A stretch of 64,000 nucleotides of DNA from Belnapia sp. F-4-1 (GCF_000802185.1 NZ_KN676115.1:21716-85715), one strand, 5' to 3'. Counted from the first letter of the stretch, positions 26,965 through 36,100 are shown. Notes: generated by a model from the letters alone, not told the origin. Translations and numbers: made by a program.

Positions 26965-27741
26965 TTAAGGGAGCCGTCTGACAGACCGGAGGTCCAAGAC
27001 CTGCTCTAGCAGCTCACCCCAGCCTGGGATGGGCTGAGACATGCCAGCACTGCGCAAGGCATGCCAGACCATCACCTGGTTGCTGGTCAGCACTGGATGT
27101 CCCAACTCTGCTTCCAGCGGGGCGATCAACTCCGCTGTGCGTAGTGCGGTACAGCTCAGGAAATACCCGTCTGCCTGGGCATCGCGGTGATTCAGCACCC
27201 AGTCGCGCAGGGCTTCAGGCGACAGCCGCGCCATCTCGTCATTGGTGTCGATATCAAGAAAGGCGTCCCGCACCACGGACAACCCGAGCTGCTCGACGAA
27301 GGTGATCTCCCGCTGATGCACCGATGCGATGTAGGGGGAGAGCAGCACCAGCCGCCGCCAGCCCAATCCAGCGAAGGCGGCTGCCAGAGCATCAGATGTC
27401 ACCATGCCGGGAATACCAGTCTTCGCCTCGATCCGCCGGCGGATCTCCGGGCCGGATTGCGGGGAGAAGGTGGTCACCGCCGTGCAGTGAAAGACGATGC
27501 GGTCGACCCGCGCATCCGCCAGGAGCTCGGCGGCCGCCTCCACCCCCTCCATCATGCGCATCAGCTCCGCCTCCGAGCTGCCGCGCAAGGCCAGACGGGT
27601 AAAGAGCGGCAAGACGCCTGCCGGCAGCATGGCACGGATCTGCGGCTCGGCGATCACGTTGCCAGAGGGCACGATGAAGCCGAGCCGCAGCGCATCGCCG
27701 TAGTCGATGGAGTATGGCGAGCGTACCACGGCCCTGCTCAC
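26965..27741 (-). CDS. Asp/Glu racemase-family enzyme (maleate isomerase / arylmalonate decarboxylase-like)
   Basis: 258 residues. LGFIVPSGNVIAEPQIRAML is the N-terminal block seen in maleate cis-trans isomerases. Two active-site cysteines lie in symmetric contexts, Cys86 in RIVFHCTAVTTFSPQ and Cys197 in DGYFLSCTALRTAELI. Two Cys favour isomerase or racemase chemistry over single-Cys arylmalonate decarboxylase. Its ATG overlaps the stop of the upstream gene by four bases, so it is the last gene of a three-gene operon with a binding-type protein and an MFS carrier. Probable role: metabolism of a small dicarboxylic acid imported by that carrier. Confidence 0.82.
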   Translation of the reverse strand: MSRAVVRSPYSIDYGDALRLGFIVPSGNVIAEPQIRAMLPAGVLPLFTRLALRGSSEAELMRMMEGVEAAAELLADARVDRIVFHCTAVTTFSPQSGPEIRRRIEAKTGIPGMVTSDALAAAFAGLGWRRLVLLSPYIASVHQREITFVEQLGLSVVRDAFLDIDTNDEMARLSPEALRDWVLNHRDAQADGYFLSCTALRTAELIAPLEAELGHPVLTSNQVMVWHALRSAGMSQPIPGWGELLEQVLDLRSVRRLP

Positions 27742-28652
27742 GCTGCGCCCCGCAGGCTCTCCTGCGCCTCCCGCAGATAGGCACGATTGATATAGTCGGC
27801 GGCGTGGGTGCGGGTGCGGCTCGGCAAGGCGCGGATCAGCCCGCTGATGTCGATCAGCGCCTGCACGGCAGCATCCGAGGCGTCGCCATCACGCGGAAAA
27901 ATCTCGTCCTGCACGTACTCGTCCCAGGCGCGGCCGGCGTAGTGGCGCTCGACGCCGGTCTCGGCCATGGCGATCGCCGTGCAGCCCTCCTTGTTGGCGT
28001 AGAACCATGCATGGGCGCGCAGGAAGGCCTTCAGGAAGCGCACCACCAGCTCGTGATTGGCAGAAGCCCAGGGCGCGAGCGTGTGCAGGGAGGTGAACTG
28101 GAAGTCCGGAAAATCCGTCCTTGGGTCAGCCAGGATACGATAACCCTGGTCCGCCGCAATGTAGTTCAGCGGCGCGCCCTGCAATCCGGCATCGATCTCG
28201 CCGCTCTGCAACTTCTCCCAACGTGCCAGGATCGGCCCGCAGGCCGTGATTTGATAATCAGCCGGGTAATGCAGCCCATGAGCTTCGAAAAGCTTCATGA
28301 CGAGCGAGGAGCTCCCCGCCTCTAGGGACGAGACGCCCACGACCTTGCCGCGCATGTCCTGGAAGGTGCGAATGCTCTTCCCCGCCATGAGCGAGAAAGG
28401 CAGACGGTTGACATTACCGCCGATGATTTCGCTGCTTCCCCCCTTCTCCGCATCGAGCACCACATGCTCGGTGATGCCGTAGGCAAGCTGTACCCGGCCG
28501 TCTGCGAGACGATTAGTAACCTCATCCACACCTTCATGCAGTTCCACCGCAAGGTCGATCCCCTCCGCGGCAAACATGCCCTCATGCACCCCGATCCAGA
28601 GGGGCATGTTGAAGTAGTTGCGGGAGACGGCGGCAAATTTGATCGGTGTCAT
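27738..28652 (-). CDS. NMT1/THI5-like substrate-binding protein without signal peptide
   Basis: 304 residues, periplasmic-binding fold: YFNMPLWIGVHEGMFAAEGI, LADGRVQLAYGITEHVV, FQDMRGKVVGVSSLEAGSSS and GEIDAGLQGAPLNYIAADQG. These are the blocks of the SsuA/THI5 (NMT1) family. It starts MTPIKFAAVSRNYF with no export signal, and no ABC permease or ATPase gene is near. It may therefore be a cytosolic enzyme or sensor of the same fold. Overlaps the genes on both sides (ATGA downstream, one base upstream), implying coupled translation. Confidence 0.8.
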   Translation of the reverse strand: MTPIKFAAVSRNYFNMPLWIGVHEGMFAAEGIDLAVELHEGVDEVTNRLADGRVQLAYGITEHVVLDAEKGGSSEIIGGNVNRLPFSLMAGKSIRTFQDMRGKVVGVSSLEAGSSSLVMKLFEAHGLHYPADYQITACGPILARWEKLQSGEIDAGLQGAPLNYIAADQGYRILADPRTDFPDFQFTSLHTLAPWASANHELVVRFLKAFLRAHAWFYANKEGCTAIAMAETGVERHYAGRAWDEYVQDEIFPRDGDASDAAVQALIDISGLIRALPSRTRTHAADYINRAYLREAQESLRGAA

Positions 28653-29971
28653 CAGAGGACGTTCCCTGCGGCATCTTTCAGGTTAGGGGGGGTGGCTGCT
28701 TCGGCAGGGACCACGTCCGGCGCCGTTCCGATTGGCTGATGCGTTAGGGTCAACGCGGTGATCACGCCAATCAGCAGCAACACTCCCGCCACAATGAAAG
28801 CGCCAGCATAGCCGACCGACGACCCGACGATGGCGCCGGTGGCGATGGGCGCGGCGATGCCGAAGCTGTTGCCGCCGAAGATCAGCATGCTCGTGGCCGC
28901 CCCCGCCTGAGACCCATCAGCCAGCAGGTCACTGGTCAAGGCGATGTTCATCCCCATGGCGGTGGAGACGCAGGTGAGGGAAACGCTGAAGAGAATCAGG
29001 ATCAGCCAAATGTCGTTGACGAGGGGCGTGAGCAGGATGACGGAGGAGACCAGAAGCGCGGTAGCGATCAGCTTGCGTCGGCCGCCCGCAGCGGTATTGC
29101 TACGCCGCAGGAGCTTGTCGCTGAAGACGCCCAGCAGCAGGCCGAGCGGCACGGCTGCCGCGTAAGGCACCGCGGCGAAGGCGCCGCTCTTGATGACGTC
29201 AAGCCCACGGGTGTCGGCCAGGTAGGTCGGCAGCCAAGTCATGAACAGGTAGAGCGTGTATCCAGCGCAACCCTGGGTCAGTGCCACACCCCACATGGAG
29301 CGACTGCGCAGGAGCGTAGCGACCTTGGCCGTGCTATTGGCATGCTTCGCCACCTCGCCTCGTTCCGCCAGGATCTTCGCGCGCTCGTCCGCTCCCAGCC
29401 AGCTAGCCCGTTCAGGCGTGCGGTACAGTGCAAACCACGCAACTGCCAACACCACGCCGGCCGCGCCGGTGACGTAGAACGACTCGCGCCAGCCATAGGC
29501 GGCCACCAGCCAGCCTACCGCCGGTGCGCCGATGGCCAATCCGAAATAGGCGCCTGAGTTCAGCAGCGCCGCCGCCATGCCACGCTCTGACCTGGGAGCC
29601 CATTCTCGGATGACGCGGCCTCCTGCAGGGTAGCTCGCGGCCTCGCCCACGCCAAGGGCCAGCCGACTGGCGAAGAGGCCGGGATAGGTAGTGGCAACGC
29701 CCGTCAGCACGCCGGCAACCGACCAGACGAAGAGGCTGCCGGCGGTAACGCCGCGGGCTCCGAAGCGATCCACCACCATGCCCATCGGAACCAAGCAGAC
29801 CAGATAGGTCCAGAGGAAGGAGGAGAACATCATCCCCATCTGGAAGGGTGAGAGGTCGTAGGCGGCTGCGATCGGCCGTGCTGCAACCGAGAGGTTGATG
29901 CGATCGATGTAACAAAGCGCCATTATCAGGAAGATGCCGGCATAGACCCAGTAGCGCCGATGCTGCGCCAT
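28652..29971 (-). CDS. MFS transporter, anion:cation symporter family
   Basis: 439 residues, 12 predicted membrane helices. Signature pieces: ALCYIDRINLSVAARPIAAA, FLWTYLVCLVPMGMVVDRFG, RLALGVGEAASYPAGGRVIR and MTWLPTYLADTRGLDVIKSG. These place it in the ACS group that imports organic acids such as glucarate, tartrate or phthalate with protons. GGAGG lies nine bases before ATG 29971. First gene of the operon with 27738 and 26965, and divergent from the MetE-like gene (187-bp gap, shared promoter region). Confidence 0.92.
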   Translation of the reverse strand: MAQHRRYWVYAGIFLIMALCYIDRINLSVAARPIAAAYDLSPFQMGMMFSSFLWTYLVCLVPMGMVVDRFGARGVTAGSLFVWSVAGVLTGVATTYPGLFASRLALGVGEAASYPAGGRVIREWAPRSERGMAAALLNSGAYFGLAIGAPAVGWLVAAYGWRESFYVTGAAGVVLAVAWFALYRTPERASWLGADERAKILAERGEVAKHANSTAKVATLLRSRSMWGVALTQGCAGYTLYLFMTWLPTYLADTRGLDVIKSGAFAAVPYAAAVPLGLLLGVFSDKLLRRSNTAAGGRRKLIATALLVSSVILLTPLVNDIWLILILFSVSLTCVSTAMGMNIALTSDLLADGSQAGAATSMLIFGGNSFGIAAPIATGAIVGSSVGYAGAFIVAGVLLLIGVITALTLTHQPIGTAPDVVPAEAATPPNLKDAAGNVL

Positions 29972-30158
29972 GACATGTTCCTCCGGCAGCCCCTGCGACT
30001 CGGCGGGGACCTGTTAAGACTTCGTTGCCGCGGGTGTGGCGGGCCACCGGCATGGCGTCAAGCTTGCGGCGTTGACAGCGAAGCATGCCTCGGCAAAGCC
30101 TCCTGATAGATGAAGGCGAGGGGTGGGCATGAGGCCTTCCGCGCCGTGGAGGCCCAAG

Positions 30159-31190
30159 ATGCATAAGCTACTGCCCACATCGTTGGTGGGGTCCTATCCG
30201 CAGCCGGATTGGCTGATTGATCGCGACAAGCTCGCCGGTCGGTTCCCACCAAGGGTCCGAGCGAAGGAGCTATGGCGTGTTTCGCCTGAGCACCTCGATC
30301 AGGCACAGGACGACGCAACCATTCTTGCGATCCGTGCGCAGGAGGACGCTGGACTCGATATCATCACTGATGGGGAAATGCGCCGCGAGAGCTACTCGAA
30401 CCGCTTCGCCACTGCATTGGACGGCGTAGATCTTGATAATCCAGGAAGCGCATTAGACCGCAGCGGCCACCCCAACCCGGTGCCGCGTGTCGTGGGTCGC
30501 ATTCGCCGGCGTCATCCGGTGGAGGTCCGCGATGTGCAGTTCCTGCGCGCGAATACGGACCGGATGATCAAGATCACCGTGCCCGGCCCTTTCACCATGG
30601 CGCAGCAGGCACAGAACGACTTCTACAAGTCTGAAGAGGAGATGGCGATGGATTACGCGGAGGCGGTGAATGCCGAGATCCGCGATCTCTTCACCGCCGG
30701 CGCCGACGTGGTGCAGATCGACGAGCCCTACATGCAGGCACGGCCAGAGAAAGCACGTGAGTACGGACTACGGGTGGTTAATCGGGCCCTGGAGGGGATC
30801 GAAGGCCGTACGGCGCTACACATTTGCTTCGGTTACGCCGCAGTGATTCATGCCCGCCCGGCCGGGTATTCCTTTCTGCCGGAACTATGCAACTGCCATG
30901 TGCGGCAGATCTCCATCGAGACGGCTCAGAGCTCGCTCGACACCTCGGTGTTAGAGAAGTTGCGCGGAAAGACGATCATCCTGGGCGTCCTTGACCTGTC
31001 CGACATGGCTGTGGAAACCCCGGACACTGTTGCGGGACGCATCCGGCGGGCATTACCCCATGTGGACGCGGACAAGGTGATTGTGGCGCCAGACTGCGGC
31101 CTGAAGTACCTGCCACGCGACGTCGCGCTTGGCAAAATGAGGGCCATGGTGGAAGGCGCGGCGATGGTGCGAAGTGAGCTGGACGGCTAA
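30159..31190 (+). CDS. MetE C-terminal-like (cobalamin-independent methionine synthase family) protein
   Basis: 343 residues from ATG 30159 with GGAGG eight bases upstream. TIM-barrel methyltransferase related to the C-terminal half of MetE: TSLVGSYPQPDWLIDRDKLA, DGEMRRESYSNRFA, DVVQIDEPYMQARPEKAREY. Zinc ligands are present as His221 and Cys223 (LHICFGYAA) and Cys313 (VAPDCGLKYLPRDVA). It lacks the N-terminal MetE domain, so it is not a full folate-dependent synthase. Stand-alone relatives act on other methyl or alkyl thioether substrates. Divergent from the MFS/isomerase operon; the next MFS gene follows almost immediately. Confidence 0.85.
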   Translation: MHKLLPTSLVGSYPQPDWLIDRDKLAGRFPPRVRAKELWRVSPEHLDQAQDDATILAIRAQEDAGLDIITDGEMRRESYSNRFATALDGVDLDNPGSALDRSGHPNPVPRVVGRIRRRHPVEVRDVQFLRANTDRMIKITVPGPFTMAQQAQNDFYKSEEEMAMDYAEAVNAEIRDLFTAGADVVQIDEPYMQARPEKAREYGLRVVNRALEGIEGRTALHICFGYAAVIHARPAGYSFLPELCNCHVRQISIETAQSSLDTSVLEKLRGKTIILGVLDLSDMAVETPDTVAGRIRRALPHVDADKVIVAPDCGLKYLPRDVALGKMRAMVEGAAMVRSELDG

Positions 31191-31196
31191 CTTTAG

Positions 31197-32441
31197 GTGT
31201 GGAAGGCCAGGCGCTATCGGTGGAGACAGCCGCCTGGCGCCGTCGCTTCTGGCCATCGATTGCCGCTGCTAAATGCGACAGGTGAGCCAAAGGCCCTGCC
31301 GCGCTACCTGCTACTGTTCGTGCTGATATTCCTCGGCTGGGGCGTGCTGAGTCCCTTCCTGCCGGCGGTGCTGACGCTGCAGGGTGCCACGCCGGTCGAG
31401 GTCGGGCTGTTGCTCGGGATGGGGACGGCACTGCGGCTATTGGCCATGCCGGTGGCGGGTGTGATAGCCGACCGCACCGGCACCCCACGGGAGGTATTGG
31501 CCGTGGCCCTGCTCGGCGCGGCGTTGTCCGTGATCTGCTATGGCCGGGCGCAGGGTGGCATCATGTTGGTGCTTGTCGGCGTGGCCCATGCGTTGGCAAC
31601 CGCGCCGGTCGCGCCGTTGCCCGATGCTCTGGCGGTGCGCGCAGCAGCCGAGCCGCGGCGGCGACTGGACTACGGGGTGGTGCGGGGCGCCGGGGCAGCG
31701 GCCTTCATCCTGGCCAGTACGGCAGCGGGGTGGGCGGTGACCGCAGCGGGGTCGCCGCTCGTCGTGGTTTGGCTCAATGCGGGGTTCTTCACTCTGGCAG
31801 CTGGGTCAGCTCTGCTGTTGCCGCGGCCCGCAGCGCCACGGCAGGAGGGGGCGCCTGGATCCGGGCCGGTGCTGGCACTGCTGCGCCTTACGGCCTTTTG
31901 TCGACTTGTGTTGGTCTCGGGGTTGATCCAGGGCAGCCACGCCTTCTATGCCGGCTTCGCCGTGCTGGGCTGGCAAGCGGCTGGGATCGGGCCGGGCAGC
32001 ATCGGCCTGCTCTGGTCCCTGTCGGTCACGGCCGAGGTCGTTGTGTTCTTCCTGCTGGGCCGGCGGCTGGTGGCTTGGCTGGGGGTGGGTGGAACCTGTG
32101 GTCTGGCGGCGGCGGCCGGCGTTCTGCGTTGGTCGCTCATCGCGCTGGACGTCCCGGTGGCGGTGCTGGTGGCGATGCAGGCACTGCACGGTCTGACCTT
32201 CGCTGCGCAGCACATGGCGGCGATGGCCATGCTGGCGCGGCTGGTGCCGGATCGCCTGGGCGGCACGGCCCAAGCACTGCTGGCCTCCCTGGGGACCGGC
32301 CTCTTCACCGCGTTGCTTCTACTCGTCTCGGGTGTTTTGTACGACCAAGCCGGGCTGGCGGGCTTCTGGGCCATGGCCGCGCTCTGCGCCCTGGCGCTTC
32401 CGCTCGCCATGCGGCTTGAGGCAGCAAGACCAGGACGCTGA
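31197..32441 (+). CDS. MFS transporter (HcaT/LacY-like)
   Basis: 414 residues; the TTG at 31197 is far upstream of the first helix (YLLLFVLIFLGWGVLSPFLP), so the real start may be nearer 31260-31290. The loop AVRAAAEPRRRLDYGVVRGA (RxYGxxR) and late motif VPDRLGGTAQALLASLGTGL resemble the 3-phenylpropionate/nucleoside-type MFS_1-like carriers. Twelve helices. It starts six bases after the MetE-like gene, so the two are probably co-transcribed. A diverged C-terminal fragment of the same kind of gene lies at 34537-34735. Confidence 0.85.
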   Translation: MWKARRYRWRQPPGAVASGHRLPLLNATGEPKALPRYLLLFVLIFLGWGVLSPFLPAVLTLQGATPVEVGLLLGMGTALRLLAMPVAGVIADRTGTPREVLAVALLGAALSVICYGRAQGGIMLVLVGVAHALATAPVAPLPDALAVRAAAEPRRRLDYGVVRGAGAAAFILASTAAGWAVTAAGSPLVVVWLNAGFFTLAAGSALLLPRPAAPRQEGAPGSGPVLALLRLTAFCRLVLVSGLIQGSHAFYAGFAVLGWQAAGIGPGSIGLLWSLSVTAEVVVFFLLGRRLVAWLGVGGTCGLAAAAGVLRWSLIALDVPVAVLVAMQALHGLTFAAQHMAAMAMLARLVPDRLGGTAQALLASLGTGLFTALLLLVSGVLYDQAGLAGFWAMAALCALALPLAMRLEAARPGR

Positions 32442-32443
32442 TG

Positions 32444-32744
32444 CTATCCTCGTATCGGTGGATTAAGGCGGGCTGAGGTGGTGGTGAGACCGGCGACCAG
32501 CAGCGCCTGCCACCAGCCTGCAGGGCTCGTCGCCATCCCCTGACGGAACGCGTCCGCCAAGGCCTCCGCCATCCATGTCGCCGCCAGCGCTCCAAGATCC
32601 ACCGCGCCCAACCCATTCGCCACCAAAGCGGCGACCATCGCCTTGGCCTTGGCATCGTCGCCGACAAGGAACACTTGTGCCCCCGACGCCTGAACCCGGC
32701 CGGGCTCCTCCCGCAGCAGCCGCATCACTACGGTGTCGAACGAC
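32444..32744 (-). pseudogene. C-terminal fragment of an NADPH/F420-dependent reductase-like protein
   Basis: The part SFDTVVMRLLREEPGRVQAS then GAQVFLVGDDAKAKAMVAAL and GLGAVDLGALA resembles the second half of the short NADP-oxidoreductase/F420 reductase family (FLAGDD-AK--V--L--GF-PVD-G). The N-terminal Rossmann motif is missing because the IS5 remnant's end begins at about 32745. Convergent with the MFS gene, three bases apart. Confidence 0.55.
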
Positions 32745-33120
32745 CGTGTTGCAGGGATCAGCGGCCTGGGCGGACTGCCCCCTTCCTGCATCTCGGATCA
32801 AGCAACACGAACGTATTCCGGGCGTCCAAGGTCGAGCATTCGATTCGGCACGTTGAAGGCGATGGCCACCTCCGCCGTCTGGCGCCCATCCGTTTGCGAA
32901 CATAGCCCCTTGCCGATGACGCGCTTCCAGCGCGAAATATCGGACTTCACCAGGGCACGCCAACTGTACCTCGATGCCCGCTGCCAACCCATGCGGCCGC
33001 GTTCTGCGATACATCGGAGGGGCTCATCCCGCTGGGTCGGCGTGGTCTCGGCCACCGCACTTGGCACCGCGCTTGAGCGTGGCGGGACGACCACGGTCGC
33101 GTCAGGATGACGTGCCGCGA
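32745..33120 (-). pseudogene. IS5-family ('MPFK' group) transposase C-terminal remnant with right end
   Basis: Translation includes PDATVVVPPRSSAVPSAVAE, LRCIAERGRMGWQRASRYSW and MLDLGRPEYVRVA. It is closely similar to the C-termini of the copies at 33502, 43206 and 63126. The non-coding tail down to TGTTGCAGG near 32747 matches the right end of those copies. Confidence 0.75.
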
Positions 33121-33240
33121 TCTCGGTATATGATCTTCCCCCCTGACTGGGATCCGGCCTGGATGAGAGAGTTGGCCTCTTTGGAAGGAGGCAGGGATGC
33201 CGAGGAAGCGTCACACGGCGGAGCAGATCATCGGGCTACC
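33121..33240 (+). pseudogene. IS3-family left end and OrfA start
   Basis: TGATCTTCCCCCCTGACTGG resembles an IS3 terminal repeat. GGAGGCAGGG then ATG 33197 starts MPRKRHTAEQIIG, the usual beginning of IS3 OrfA. Coding is lost after about 13 codons; 33241-33420 holds nothing recognisable. Confidence 0.55.
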
Positions 33241-33420
33241 GCTGCATTCGACCCGAAACGGACTTTCGGGCGGGCTGCCCTAGCCCCGCGTCCACCTCAA
33301 GAGGCCGGAAGCGCCAATGAGGGTTTTGGCGCTTCTACGCTGAGCGCAGCGATGCAGGCCTCGCGTACTGCCCAAGCCGCGTCCAATCCGAAGGAGGAGC
33401 GGTCTGTAGCCTGAAGCCAC

Positions 33421-34519
33421 TTTGTTGCATCGGTCGCCGGCCTGGATGGCTTCGGGTAGGGTGAGGCTGGGGCCCGTCCCCTCCAACCTGAAGGGCCCCA
33501 CTTGCCATTCAAGACGAACGCCGATCGCCGGCACCACATCCCCAAGCAGCGCCACAAGGTGACGAACTGGGCGGCGTATGATGCCGGCCTGCGCGCCCGC
33601 GGCAGTCTGACCGTGTGGTTCTCCGAGGCGGCGGTCGAGGGCTGGCGCGCCGAAGCGCGTACCGGTCGGGGCGGCCAGCCGAAGTACTCGGCCCTGGCGA
33701 TCGCAACCGCCTTGACGCTGCGGGCCGTGTTCCGCCTAGCGTTGCGCCAAACTGAGGGCCTGATTGGCTCCATCTTGCAGTTGCTCGGCCTCGATCTCGC
33801 GGTGCCGGACCATTCGACCCTGAGCCGCCGGGCCGAGGCGCTGGAAGTGGCGCGGCCGCGTTGCGGCGGCGAGCCAGTGCACCTGTTGGTGGACAGCACC
33901 GGGCTGCGGCTGTGCGGGCCCGGCGGCTGGCTGGAGGAGAAGCACGGCACCAAGCGGCGCCGGGCTTAGCGGGTGCTCCACCTCGCCACCGACGCCGATA
34001 CCGGCGAAATCGTCGCCTCAGTGCTGACCGACCGGGATGCCGACGATGGCTCCCAGGTCGGTCCCTTGCTCGACCAGGTGGATGGGCCGGTGGCAGCCTT
34101 GACCGGCGACGGCGCCTACGACCGCGACGATGTCTATGCCCAGGTCGGGGCACGGCATCCCGAGGCGGCCGTCATCGTGCCGCCGCGCGCCAACGCAGTG
34201 CCGAGTGCAGCCGCGGAGACTGCACCGACGCGGCGCGATGCGCATCTGCGATGTATTGCCCAGCGCGGCAGGATGGGCTGGCAGCGGGCGTCGGGTTACG
34301 GCTGGCGCGCCTTGGTGGAGCCTGACATCTCGCGCTGGAAGCGGGTCGTCGGCGAAGGGCTGCGCTTTCAGACAGACGGGCGCCAAGCGACCGAAGTGGC
34401 GATCGCGGGGAACATGCTGAACCGAATGCTGGACCTCGGACGCCCGGAGTACGTCCGGACCGCATGACCTGGAATCGAGTGGAGCTCAATGTGCCTAATC
34501 CGCCGACCCATGCAACAGA
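33421..34519 (+). mobile_element. IS5-family ('MPFK' group) element, decayed
   Basis: Inverted ends TTTGTTGCATCGGTCGCCGG (33421-33440) and the complement of TCTGTTGCATGGGTCGGCGG (34500-34519), 17 of 20 matching. The single transposase has an in-frame stop. Confidence 0.75.
33502..34467 (+). pseudogene. IS5-family ('MPFK' group) transposase with internal amber stop
   Basis: Starts TTG (ATG in relatives): PFKTNADRRHHIPKQRHKVT. The first half ends KHGTKRRRA then TAG (33967-33969); the same frame continues RVLHLATDADTGEIVASVLT to 34467. The 63126 copy has Trp at the stop position (RRRAWKMLHL), so this is a TGG-to-TAG nonsense change. Catalytic pieces VDSTGLRLCGPGGW and GDGAYDRDDVY are still present. 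Confidence 0.85.
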
Positions 34520-34536
34520 GTTCCCTGATGATGGAA

Positions 34537-34735
34537 TCAGCGCTCTGATGTTGCTGCCTCGAGCCGCAGGGCGAGCGGAAGCGCCAGGGCGCAGAGCGCT
34601 GCCATGACCCAGAAGCCGGCCTGCCCGACCTGGTCATACAAAGCCCCCGAGGCGAGCAGCAAGACCGCGGTGCAGAGGCCAGTCCCTAGGGAAGCCAGCA
34701 GCGCTTGGGCAGTGCCGCCCAAGCGGTCCGGCGCC
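34537..34735 (-). pseudogene. C-terminal fragment of a second HcaT-like MFS transporter
   Basis: Reads PDRLGGTAQALLASLGTGLC then TAVLLLASGALYDQVGQAGF and WVMAALCALALPLALRLEAA. It aligns over its whole length with the C-terminus of the 31197 gene but differs at several residues, so it is a paralogue, not a recent copy. It is cut at the left end of IS6 copy A (34736). Confidence 0.75.
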
Positions 34736-35574
34736 GGCACCGTCAGGTTGAGCGGGGCTTGGCTGGCCGGGTTCGGTCCGGTAGACGGCCGGAATGAGCC
34801 CGCCAGCCATCAAGTCCCTATATGCCGGCTATCGCTTCCCGGCCGAGGTCATCAGCCAGGCGGTGTGGCTGTATTTCCGCTTCCCACTCAGCCTGCGCAT
34901 GGTCGAGGAGATGTTGGCAGCGCGCGGCATCGTGGTCAGCCACGAGACGGTGCGGCAGTGGGCGCTCAAGTTCGGCCGGGAGTTCGCCTGTCGCATCCGG
35001 CGGCGGCTGCCCCGTGCCGGAGACAAGTGGCACCTTGACGAGGTAGCGGCCAAGATCGCTGGGGTGCAGCACTGGCTCTGGCGTGCCGTGGACCAAACCG
35101 GGGTGGTGCTCGACGTGCTGGTGCAGAGCCGACGCGACAAGCGTTCCGCCAAGCGCCTGCTGCGCAAGCTGCTGAAGCGGCAATGTCGGGCGCCACGCGT
35201 CATGGTCACTGACAAGCTCCCAAGCTACGGGGCAGCCAAACGGGAGGTGATGCCTGGGGTCGAGCATCGCCAGCACAAGGGCCTTAATAACCGGGCCGAG
35301 AATTCACATCAGCCGACGCGACGACGAGAACGGCAGATGAAGCGCTTCAAGTCGCCTCGGCAAGCACAGCGCTTCCTCTCCACGCACGACCAGATCGCCA
35401 ACCTCTTCCGTCTCCGCCGCGACCATGTCTCCGCCGTCCAGTATCGTGCCGCAAGGGCGCGGGCGTTTGAGGTGTGGGCGGGTATCAGCGGGGTCGCCGC
35501 CGCGGCCTGAACTCTGTTGTGCGTCGCCTTCGGCATGCCAGCGCGGCGGCAAAGGCCGGCAAGTTGACGGTGCC
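34736..35574 (+). mobile_element. IS6-family element, copy A (839 bp)
   Basis: Ends GGCACCGTCAGGTTG (34736) and the complement of GGCACCGTCAACTTG (ending 35574). An inverted copy of the same length (copy B) is at 37191-38029. The octamer just inside the pair, ATCTGGTC at 35575-35582, is the complement of the octamer just outside copy B. This shows replicative inversion. Confidence 0.92.
34794..35510 (+). CDS. IS6-family transposase (copy A)
   Basis: 238 residues, MSPPAIKSLYAGYRFPAEVI. Motifs: MVEEMLAARGIVVSHETVRQ (HTH), GDKWHLDEVAAKIAGVQHWL (first Asp), VMVTDKLPSYGAAKREVMPG (second Asp) and NNRAENSHQPTRRRERQMKR (Glu). Intact. Confidence 0.94.
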   Translation: MSPPAIKSLYAGYRFPAEVISQAVWLYFRFPLSLRMVEEMLAARGIVVSHETVRQWALKFGREFACRIRRRLPRAGDKWHLDEVAAKIAGVQHWLWRAVDQTGVVLDVLVQSRRDKRSAKRLLRKLLKRQCRAPRVMVTDKLPSYGAAKREVMPGVEHRQHKGLNNRAENSHQPTRRRERQMKRFKSPRQAQRFLSTHDQIANLFRLRRDHVSAVQYRAARARAFEVWAGISGVAAAA

Positions 35575-35582
35575 ATCTGGTC
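35575..35582. repeat. 8-bp inversion footprint (inner)
   Basis: ATCTGGTC next to the right end of IS6 copy A; complement of GACCAGAT at 38030-38037 outside copy B. Confidence 0.85.
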
Positions 35583-35779
35583 GCTGCAGCAGTGGAAGAG
35601 GACAACCCCCATCATCACTGCAGCCTGTGCCTCCCCTGATCCGTGCACAAGCCTCATAAAGCTCTGAACCATCAGCTTGCGGTTTGGACAAACCTTGGGG
35701 AGTTCGACGCGAACGCAGCTTTTCCGGCACTGGGCAGTCTCGTACCGTTACGCCATCATGTGCGAACCGAGCAGAACCC

Positions 35780-36100
35780 ATGCTTGATCAGACAGCGGAC
35801 CGCTTCGGCGAGGATCTGGGCGCCTGGGATGGCGCATGCATTCCCATCAAGCATTGGCATTTCCACCGCCGCATTTTCGAGCGGTACCGGATGGTTCTTC
35901 CGCCCGGCGCCTTCTCGAAAATGCTTCGACGCCTGCAGGCTGGCCCAAGCAAGGACGCCTTGCGGATCGGTCGGAACATCCTCACTGGGCGGGAGGTCTG
36001 GGGCGTATACGTTCCTGACGGCCTAGCAGAGCGGCTTCTCTACATCGTCTGGCTCCCACGTCAGAACGCCATCATCACTGCGCTCCCGCAATCGGCCTAG
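35780..36100 (+). CDS. Hypothetical protein in the inverted segment
   Basis: 106 residues from ATG 35780 (MLDQTADRFGEDLGAWDGAC). Includes IKHWHFHRRIFERYRMVLPP, LRIGRNILTGREVWGVYVPD and LLYIVWLPRQNAIITALPQS. This mixed alpha/beta composition looks like a real small globular protein. No family recognised; the strand-rich C-terminus is vaguely toxin-like in size only. It lies in the 1.6-kb segment flipped by IS6. Confidence 0.5.
   Translation: MLDQTADRFGEDLGAWDGACIPIKHWHFHRRIFERYRMVLPPGAFSKMLRRLQAGPSKDALRIGRNILTGREVWGVYVPDGLAERLLYIVWLPRQNAIITALPQSA

Noticed and set aside
34728-35582. Ordinary 8-bp target duplication around IS6 copy A
   Set aside because: Left flank CCGGCGCC and right flank ATCTGGTC differ; the right one pairs with copy B instead, showing inversion and not simple insertion.
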